Of a stretch of 5,235 nt of DNA, positions 1-5,235 are shown in pieces; position 1 is the stretch's first letter; the number at the start of each line of letters is the position of its first letter. The notes under the pieces are model-generated. The model was not told where the DNA came from. It made no database searches and was given only the letters and a program-made list of their open reading frames with translations. The stretch lies in NCBI GenBank assembly GCA_025963955.1, contig JAOPZU010000612.1:1-5235 (forward strand). Direction: 5' to 3'. The position numbers were made by a program, and so were the translations under genes. This stretch comes from Solirubrobacterales bacterium. Its GTDB lineage: Bacteria; Actinomycetota; Thermoleophilia; Solirubrobacterales; Solirubrobacteraceae.

Positions 1-1471
1 CCCCAGGGACGCCATGGACGGCGCCGCCCGGGAAGGCGGCGGCGCTGCCGAGGTACAGGCCGCGCAGCGGGGTCCGGTACGGGTCCAGCTTGGGCACGGG
101 GCGGAAGACGACCTGACGCAGGCGGTAGCTGCCGCCGCCGACGTCCCCGCCGACGAGGTTCGCGTCCCGGGCCTGCAGGGCGGACGGCCCGAGTACGTGC
201 CGGGCCAGGATCCGGTCCCGGAACCCGGGGGCCATCCGCTCCACGGCGGCCTCCATGCGGTCCACGTGATCGGCCTGGGCGGCCGGCTCGTCGAGCAGCT
301 GGGGCGGCGCGTGCGTGTAGGCCCAGCCCGTGTGTTTCCCGGCGGGCGCCCGGGTCGGGTCGGCCACCGACGGCTGCCCGAGGAGCATGAACGGGCGGGC
401 AGGACGGTCCTTCGCCGCGGTCGCCACGGACTCCAGGAACTCCTCCTCGGTGCCGCCGACGTGCACGGTGCCGGAGGTGCGGACCTCGGGATTCATCCAC
501 GGGATCGGCCCGTCGAGCGCCCAGTCGACCTTCAGCGTCCCCTGTCCCTGGCGGTAGGCCTTCAGCCCGGCGCGGTACCAGCCGCCGAGCGCGTCGCCGG
601 TCAGCGCGAGCAGGGCGCTCGGCATGACCGTGGCGATGACGAGGGTCGCGCGGTGGTGCTCGCCGCCGGCCACCCCGACCCCGGTGACGCGCCCGCGGTC
701 GGAGGTGATCGCCTCTGCGCGGGCGCCGCACTGGACCTCCCCGCCGCAGCTGCGCAGATGGGAGACCAACGCGTCCGAGAGCGCGCCCGCGCCGCCCGCC
801 GGGCTCGGCCAGCCCACGACGTGCCCGAGCAGGTTGAGGTAGAAGGCCGCGATCGCGCTGCCGTGACCCTGCGGCGGTACGTCCCCGTGCATCGCAGCGC
901 CGTACAGCCACGCGCGCGCCTCTGGGCCCTCGAACAGCCGGTGGCCCAGGCTGACGGCGGTCTCCGGCAACAGCCGCGTGAACGCCGCGAGGCGGCCAGG
1001 ACCGGCGCGCAGCAGCAGCTCCAGTGGGCCGGTCACCGGCGGGAAGCCCGCCAACATCGTGTGCCGGACCGCGCCCGAGGCGTTCAGGAACGGCTGTGCG
1101 AACGCGGCCCAGCGGTCCCCGTCGCCCGCGTGCAGCGCGTTCAGCGAGGCGACGGTCCGGTCGAGCTCGCGGTAGAGGATCGCGGCCCGCCCGTCCGGCA
1201 GCGGGTGCGCGGCGGCCGCGGTCGGCTGCACCCAGCGCAGGCCGTGCTCGGCGAGCGCCATCCGGCGGAAGACCGGGGACGCGGCCCCGGCCGGGTAGAC
1301 CGAGGAGAAGGTGTCGTGGCGGAAGCCCGGCAGCGTGAGCTCTTCGGTGCGGACCGCACCGCCCGGGGCGTCCGCGGCCTCCAGCACCAGGACGCTGCGT
1401 CCGGCCTCGGCCAGGCGGATCGCCGCCGACAGGCCGTTGGGCCCGCTGCCGATGACGATCGCGTCGGGCAT
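1..1471 (-). CDS. NAD(P)/FAD-dependent oxidoreductase, phytoene-desaturase/PYROXD2-like (3' end off window)
   Basis: A flavoprotein oxidoreductase of the phytoene dehydrogenase-related group (COG1233-type); 490 codons lie in the window. The N-terminus MPDAIVIGSGPNGLSAAIRL is a Rossmann FAD-binding motif (G8-x-G10-x-x-G13). E31 ends the second beta strand, where the FAD ribose is usually bound, and GGAVRTEE (37-44) is the second dinucleotide-contact motif. The far end, LYLGSAAAFPGGAVHGVPG, is the family's C-terminal FAD-contacting signature, so probably only about 15-25 residues are missing beyond position 1. ATG 1471 is chosen because the Rossmann motif starts at once and no in-frame start lies close upstream. 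No Shine-Dalgarno is visible. The start overlaps the stop of a mini-ORF (TGATG), so translation is probably coupled to the SRPBCC gene upstream. The family oxidises or desaturates hydrophobic substrates, but the substrate here cannot be read from sequence. No other carotenoid gene is in view, so I do not call it crtI. Confidence 0.9.
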   Translation of the reverse strand, partial: MPDAIVIGSGPNGLSAAIRLAEAGRSVLVLEAADAPGGAVRTEELTLPGFRHDTFSSVYPAGAASPVFRRMALAEHGLRWVQPTAAAAHPLPDGRAAILYRELDRTVASLNALHAGDGDRWAAFAQPFLNASGAVRHTMLAGFPPVTGPLELLLRAGPGRLAAFTRLLPETAVSLGHRLFEGPEARAWLYGAAMHGDVPPQGHGSAIAAFYLNLLGHVVGWPSPAGGAGALSDALVSHLRSCGGEVQCGARAEAITSDRGRVTGVGVAGGEHHRATLVIATVMPSALLALTGDALGGWYRAGLKAYRQGQGTLKVDWALDGPIPWMNPEVRTSGTVHVGGTEEEFLESVATAAKDRPARPFMLLGQPSVADPTRAPAGKHTGWAYTHAPPQLLDEPAAQADHVDRMEAAVERMAPGFRDRILARHVLGPSALQARDANLVGGDVGGGSYRLRQVVFRPVPKLDPYRTPLRGLYLGSAAAFPGGAVHGVPG

Positions 1472-1500
1472 CAGGCGCCCAGGAGGCCGGCGCCGCTCAC
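1471..1500 (-). other. Nine-codon bridging mini-ORF with intercistronic hairpin
   Basis: A GTG at 1500-1498 overlaps the SRPBCC stop (GTGA, 1500-1497). It opens a frame of nine codons (MSGAGLLGA) whose TGA (1473-1471) overlaps the oxidoreductase ATG (TGATG). The spacer holds two copies of the palindrome GGCGCC (1474-1479 and 1489-1494), which can pair as a 6-bp stem with a 9-nt loop ending two bases before the ATG. No Shine-Dalgarno precedes the oxidoreductase, so terminating ribosomes could be relayed through this frame by re-initiation. The overlaps are directly visible; the relay is inference and could be coincidental in GC-rich DNA. Confidence 0.35.
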
Positions 1501-1958
1501 GGTGCGGCGGCCTGATCCATGGACGGACCGTGGCCCTCGGCCATCGCCTTCAGCCGGCGCAGCGACTCGACGTTGCGCCCGCGCACCATGAGGTGCGTCA
1601 GCGGGTTGAACACGAGCTGCGTGAGCTTGTCGCCCGCGTCCTCGATCATCACCACGCGCGTGCCCTGCGGATGCGGGTGCAGCTCCATGACGACGGTCGC
1701 GGTGCCGAGCGGGCGCGCCTTCGCGCGGAGCTTCAGCAGCCGCGGCGCGTCGACCTCCAGCACGGTCGTGTGGTCGGCGACCTTCAGCGGGCCGAACCCC
1801 ACCTTGTGGTGGAAGGCGGTCCCGACGGCGGGGAAGCCGTCGTCGACCGCACGGATCTCGCTGGAGCCGACCACCCAGTGACCGTAGCTGCGGCCGTCCG
1901 CCAGCACGGCGAACACGCGCTCCGGGGGGACGGCGATGACGGTCTCGTTGCGGGCCAC
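1497..1958 (-). CDS. SRPBCC family protein (START/polyketide-cyclase-like)
   Basis: A 153-residue protein with the SRPBCC layout. An N-terminal strand (ARNETVIAVPPERVFAVLAD) runs into the first helix, YGHWVVGSSEIR follows at about 25-36, and alternating hydrophobic strands run through the middle. The C-terminal amphipathic helix carries FNPLTHLMVRGRNVESLRRL. These folds form a deep hydrophobic pocket and typically bind or transform lipids, polyketides or other nonpolar ligands in the cytoplasm; no signal peptide is present. The length is normal for a single-domain member. The start is GTG 1958, since the frame upstream has no start codon and the conserved edge begins directly after it; the ribosome site is weak (AGAGA). 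It lies 25 bp upstream of the FAD oxidoreductase and appears coupled to it, so it may present substrate to that enzyme or bind its product. That partnership is inference. Confidence 0.85.
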   Translation of the reverse strand: MARNETVIAVPPERVFAVLADGRSYGHWVVGSSEIRAVDDGFPAVGTAFHHKVGFGPLKVADHTTVLEVDAPRLLKLRAKARPLGTATVVMELHPHPQGTRVVMIEDAGDKLTQLVFNPLTHLMVRGRNVESLRRLKAMAEGHGPSMDQAAAP

Positions 1959-1970
1959 GCTCTCTGCGTG

Positions 1971-1983
1971 CCCGGATTCCGGG
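1971..1983. promoter_or_regulatory. Dyad CCCGGA-T-TCCGGG upstream of the SRPBCC gene
   Basis: A perfect 6-bp inverted repeat around a single central base, in the 43-bp gap between the small acidic gene and the SRPBCC start, 12 bp before the GTG. The one-base centre disfavours an RNA hairpin and suits a dimeric DNA-binding protein. It is all C/G apart from the central bases, and no convincing -10 box lies beside it, so chance remains possible. Confidence 0.25.
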
Positions 1984-2001
1984 GCCGCGAACCGGGAGGC
2001 C

Positions 2002-2172
2002 TCAGGCGACGTCGGCCGGGGGGATGTCGGCCGGATCGCGCAGGTCGACGAAGTCCGGGTCGGTCTCCTCCTCGGTCGCCATCAGGCCTTCGGCGGCCGC
2101 CGTCTCGGCCAGCTCCTCGGGCGTCGGGTTCGCCGGGTCGCGCTCGGGGCGCTCATCGTCGTGTCGTTCCAT
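2002..2172 (-). CDS. Small acidic hypothetical protein
   Basis: A 56-residue protein, MERHDDERPE to IPPADVA, of a family I do not recognise. Nineteen of 56 residues are Asp or Glu and only four are Arg, with no Lys or Cys, so it is strongly acidic and soluble. There is no signal peptide or membrane segment. PTPEELAETAAAEGL (about 17-30) could form one short helix and the rest looks disordered. ATG 2172 is preferred over a GTG at 2223, because the extension (PSAEAWRARDPGTPRG) looks like translated intergenic sequence. No Shine-Dalgarno precedes it; TACGCC seven bases upstream is a poor -10 match. It ends 43 bp before the SRPBCC gene on the same strand and may be first in that operon. It is probably real because its protein-like acidic composition contrasts with the Arg/Pro/Ala-rich spurious frames, but it is unproven. 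Confidence 0.55.
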   Translation of the reverse strand: MERHDDERPERDPANPTPEELAETAAAEGLMATEEETDPDFVDLRDPADIPPADVA

Positions 2173-2263
2173 ACCGCGGGGCGTACCCGGGTCGCGGGCG
2201 CGCCAGGCCTCGGCGCTGGGCACGGCGCCGCAGCCGAACCGGGGCCGCCCGCTCCGCCAGCGC

Positions 2264-2269
2264 TACGGT
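2264..2269 (+). promoter_or_regulatory. Candidate -10 box (TACGGT) for a leaderless cinA-like transcript
   Basis: TACGGT fits the actinobacterial TAnnnT -10 pattern and ends six bases before the ATG at 2276, which would put the transcription start on or next to the A of the ATG. No Shine-Dalgarno is present, which agrees with a leaderless mRNA. No recognisable -35 box is seen about 17-18 bases upstream. Confidence 0.35.
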
Positions 2270-2275
2270 CGGCGC

Positions 2276-2767
2276 ATGCTCCCCGAGACGCTGACCGTCC
2301 CCGCTCACGCGATCGCCGAGCGGCTGATCGCCCGGAAGGAGTCGATCGCGGTGGCCGAGTCGTCCGCGGGCGGCCTCATCTCGGCGGCGTTGCTATCGGT
2401 CCCCGGTGCCTCCGCCTACTACCGCGGCGGCCTGGTCGTCTACTCGCTGGAAGGCGTGCGCGCGCAGCTGGCGGGCGCCCCGCCGGTCCCGGACGGGACG
2501 CGCAGCGCGTCGCAGCCCTTCGTCGAGTACCTCGCCAGGACGGTCGCCGAACAGCTGAACACGGACTGGGGCCTGGCGGAGACGGGCGCCACCGGACCGA
2601 GCGGCAACCCCTACGGCGACCCGGCGGGCCACGCGTGGGTCGGCGCGGCCGGGCCGGACGGGATCCTCACGAGCGAGCACGTCCTGACCGGTTCGGCGGA
2701 CCGCCCCGCCAACATGGAGGCCTTCGCGGCGCGGGCGCTGGCCGTCCTGGCGCAGGCCCTGGCGTGA
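2276..2767 (+). CDS. CinA C-terminal-domain protein (PncC-like nicotinamide-nucleotide amidase family)
   Basis: A 163-residue single-domain protein, the usual size for stand-alone CinA C-terminal (PncC) proteins, without the N-terminal MoaB/MogA-like half of full CinA. Family landmarks in order: a first helix, AIAERLIARKESIAVAESSAGG (12-33) with E28-S-S-A-G-G matching canonical ESCTGG, SVPGASAYYRGGLVVYS (41-57) matching the family's VPGSSxxFxxGxVxYSN segment, and ETGATGPSGNPYGDPAGHAWVG (102-123) in place of SGIAGPxGG. The family hydrolyses nicotinamide mononucleotide to NaMN plus ammonia in NAD salvage (EC 3.5.1.42). This copy belongs to a divergent branch with altered signature residues, so activity is presumed only. 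ATG 2276 is chosen because the domain begins there; the open frame extends upstream but reads as noise. It diverges from the small acidic gene across about 100 bp. No symbol is given because the activity is uncertain. Confidence 0.88.
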   Translation: MLPETLTVPAHAIAERLIARKESIAVAESSAGGLISAALLSVPGASAYYRGGLVVYSLEGVRAQLAGAPPVPDGTRSASQPFVEYLARTVAEQLNTDWGLAETGATGPSGNPYGDPAGHAWVGAAGPDGILTSEHVLTGSADRPANMEAFAARALAVLAQALA

Positions 2768-2799
2768 GGCACACCGCCGCGAAGGGCGCATCTTTTTAG

Positions 2800-4293
<1,494 letters not shown>

Positions 4294-4295
4294 CG

Positions 4296-4341
4296 CGAAC
4301 ACTGGTCCTGCCCGTCCTGGAGCGGGCAGGACCAGTGTTCG
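4296..4341. terminator. Bidirectional tract-less terminator, perfect 19-bp stem
   Basis: CGAACACTGGTCCTGCCCG (4296-4314) is followed by an 8-base loop and its exact reverse complement (4323-4341). It fills the 54-bp gap between two converging genes, starting three bases after the decarboxylase stop and ending six bases before the PPOX stop. Neither side has a T-tract, typical of the tract-less hairpin terminators inferred in high-GC actinobacteria. Placement and symmetry support use from both strands. Confidence 0.85.
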
Positions 4342-4347
4342 ACCCGC

Positions 4348-4755
4348 TCAGGCGGTGTCCAGCAGTCGCGGTGACCCGAGCATCCGCTCGACCCGCACCA
4401 GCAGCACCACCCGCGTCGGGTTGACGCGCGGCGGGCGGTATCGCGCGGCGTAGCGGTCGACCGCGTCGGCCACCGCGACCGGATCGTCGCTGACGCTCAC
4501 CGGCCCCTCGAGCGTGAGCCAGCGCCCGCCGTCCACCGAGCACAGCGCGGCGCGGCCCCCGCGGGCGGCGTTCCGCGCCTTCTGGCTGGCGCCGCCGCAG
4601 ATGACGCGGGCCAGCCGCGCGTCCGCGTCCCAGGTGAAGCCGACCGGCGTCACGTGCGGCGTGCCGTCCGCGCGCAGGGTGCTGAGCGTCGCGAGGTGAC
4701 GGTCGAGGAGGAACTGGCGCCCCTCGTCGGTCAGCAGGTCGGGCGTGCGGGCCAT
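4348..4755 (-). CDS. PPOX-class oxidoreductase, probably F420-dependent
   Basis: A 135-residue split-barrel flavin/deazaflavin-binding protein, the normal size for single-domain FDOR/PPOX-class F420 proteins. Landmarks in order: FLLDRHLATLSTLRADGTPHVTPVGF (15-40), the first barrel strands with the conserved G-x-P-H-x-T-P-V segment, then CGGASQKARNAARGGRAALCSVDG (53-76), whose K-x-R-N and G-R-A-A-L match the cofactor phosphate-binding stretch. WLTLEGPVSVSDDP (79-92) and RYAARYRPPRVNPTRVVLLVRVERMLG (101-127) complete the domain. Members use F420 (some FMN) to reduce varied substrates; the substrate is not predictable here. F420 use is inferred from family and host type. ATG 4755 starts the domain and has no Shine-Dalgarno. 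It converges with the decarboxylase gene and diverges from the secreted-protein gene over 95 bp containing paired inverted repeats. Confidence 0.88.
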   Translation of the reverse strand: MARTPDLLTDEGRQFLLDRHLATLSTLRADGTPHVTPVGFTWDADARLARVICGGASQKARNAARGGRAALCSVDGGRWLTLEGPVSVSDDPVAVADAVDRYAARYRPPRVNPTRVVLLVRVERMLGSPRLLDTA

Positions 4756-4761
4756 CCGGCC

Positions 4762-4767
4762 ATTCTC
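4762..4767 (-). promoter_or_regulatory. Candidate -10 box (GAGAAT) for the PPOX gene
   Basis: On the minus strand GAGAAT (4767-4762) matches TAGAAT at five of six positions and ends six bases before ATG 4755, again predicting a leaderless message. It is an unusually AT-rich spot for this spacer. No clear -35 box is seen; an inverted repeat (4789-4804) begins about 21 bp upstream. Confidence 0.35.
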
Positions 4768-4788
4768 GCGGCTCGGGCGCCCGGTCTT

Positions 4789-4804
4789 CGTCCGCGGGCG
4801 GACG
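4789..4804. repeat. Inverted repeat 1: CGTCCG-N4-CGGACG
   Basis: A perfect inverted repeat in the divergent spacer between the PPOX and secreted-protein genes. It can be read as 7 bp (CGTCCGC/GCGGACG) around a 2-base centre. Together with the second copy 30 bp away it resembles an operator pair; an RNA-hairpin role is also possible. No regulator gene is in the window. Confidence 0.45.
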
Positions 4805-4818
4805 GGCGCTGCTCAAGG

Positions 4819-4836
4819 CGTCCGTCCCCCCGGACG
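4819..4836. repeat. Inverted repeat 2: CGTCCG-N6-CGGACG
   Basis: The same half-sites as at 4789-4804 but with a six-base centre (TCCCCC), ending 14 bp before the ATG of the secreted-protein gene. The left half-sites of the two repeats start 30 bp apart, about three helical turns, so both could face the same side of the DNA. If transcribed it can also form a 6-bp hairpin with a C-rich loop near the start codon. Confidence 0.45.
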
Positions 4837-4850
4837 ATCCTCGCGGGCAG

Positions 4851-5235
4851 ATGCTGTCCCGCCGCGTCCTGCCGACCACGATCGCCGTGTTGCTGCTCGC
4901 CTGCTCCGGCACCGCCGAGGCCCAGCGTCACCACCACCACGACGACCCGCCGCCCGCCGAGCTCACCCCGCTGCCCGTGGTGCAGGACGCGCCGGCGCCG
5001 ACGACCACGCAGGCGCCGGTGCTTGTCGCTCCCGCCCCCGCGGCGGCCGGCGACGATCCGTCCGCGGGCCCGGGCGGGGACCCGCTGCTGCCGATCGCGC
5101 CCGGACTCACCACGACGACGCTGCCCGTCATCAAGGGGGCCGTCGCGAAGCTGCGGACGGACGGCAGGGCCGCGGTCCCGCGTGCCGCACCGGCCCGGAT
5201 CCGCGCGGTCATCCGGGCCGCGAACGCGATCATCG
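4851..5235 (+). CDS. Exported Pro/Thr-rich protein or lipoprotein (3' end off window)
   Basis: The first 128 residues of a protein that continues past the right edge. The N-terminus MLSRRVLPTTIAVLLLACSG is a clear export signal: an Arg pair, then a hydrophobic core. Two processing sites are possible: a lipobox-like LLAC with C18, or signal peptidase I after AEA (24) before Q25. The mature start RHHHHDDPPP has four His and two Asp. A low-complexity linker rich in Pro, Ala and Thr (about 33-95) follows, then a basic segment ending ARIRAVIRAANAII. Linkers of this kind usually precede a cell-wall or envelope catalytic domain. The last residues resemble the lead-in to NlpC/P60 peptidoglycan hydrolase domains (AAN-x-I-x-GKPY), but that domain would lie outside the window, so it is a guess. 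ATG 4851 is the only sensible start, since no in-frame ATG or GTG lies just upstream. No Shine-Dalgarno is visible. Confidence 0.75.
   Translation, partial: MLSRRVLPTTIAVLLLACSGTAEAQRHHHHDDPPPAELTPLPVVQDAPAPTTTQAPVLVAPAPAAAGDDPSAGPGGDPLLPIAPGLTTTTLPVIKGAVAKLRTDGRAAVPRAAPARIRAVIRAANAII

Noticed and set aside
14..1591. A 525-codon open frame on the plus strand across the oxidoreductase gene
   Set aside because: It is antisense to a gene with clear FAD motifs, is rich in Arg/Gly/Ala/Pro with no recognisable domain, and such frames are routine in GC-rich DNA.
2180..2185. TACGCC seven bases before the small acidic gene's ATG as a leaderless -10 box
   Set aside because: It lacks the final T of TAnnnT and no -35 box is seen; too weak to list.
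2024..2275. N-terminal extension of the CinA-domain protein by up to 84 residues
   Set aside because: The extension is Ser/Arg-rich noise overlapping the divergent small gene. The domain begins at ATG 2276, which has a well-placed -10 box.
4774..4783. Palindrome CGGGCGCCCG in the PPOX upstream region
   Set aside because: A 10-bp all-G/C palindrome is expected often at this GC content and has no second copy nearby.

Overview
This 5.2 kb window is compact, very GC-rich chromosomal DNA with strong G/C preference at third codon positions and gaps no longer than about 190 bp. It most resembles a high-GC actinobacterium. A Thermoleophilia/Solirubrobacterales-like host is my best guess, from the style of the SRPBCC protein, the FAD oxidoreductase, the F420-type PPOX protein and the secreted protein, and from gene starts that lack Shine-Dalgarno sequences. 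That placement comes from family recognition, not a search.

Left block, minus strand, reading leftwards from 2172: a 56-residue acidic protein of unknown function, a 153-residue SRPBCC (START/polyketide-cyclase-like) protein, and a phytoene-desaturase/PYROXD2-like FAD oxidoreductase whose last few residues lie beyond the left edge. The last two genes are 25 bp apart. A nine-codon mini-ORF bridges that gap, overlapping the stop of one gene and the start of the next, which suggests translational coupling. The SRPBCC protein may bind the hydrophobic substrate or product of the oxidoreductase.

Middle, plus strand: a stand-alone CinA C-terminal-domain (PncC-like) protein, diverging from the left block. 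A 188-bp gap with several inverted repeats follows, including a perfect 13-bp hairpin. Next comes a well-preserved 2,2-dialkylglycine decarboxylase (class III PLP enzyme) with its catalytic residues intact. Its gene has a recognisable promoter immediately upstream and ends in a perfect 19-bp tract-less hairpin shared with the convergent next gene.

Right block: a PPOX-class (probably F420-dependent) oxidoreductase on the minus strand, then a divergent plus-strand gene for an exported, Pro/Thr-rich protein that runs off the right edge. The 95-bp divergent spacer between them carries two inverted repeats built from the same half-site (CGTCCG/CGGACG), the most operator-like structure in the window.

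No tRNA, rRNA, CRISPR array, insertion sequence or phage gene was seen. I do not see a clear novel multi-gene system. The points of interest are regulatory architecture, a likely catabolic enzyme without its usual regulator in view, and two uncharacterised proteins.
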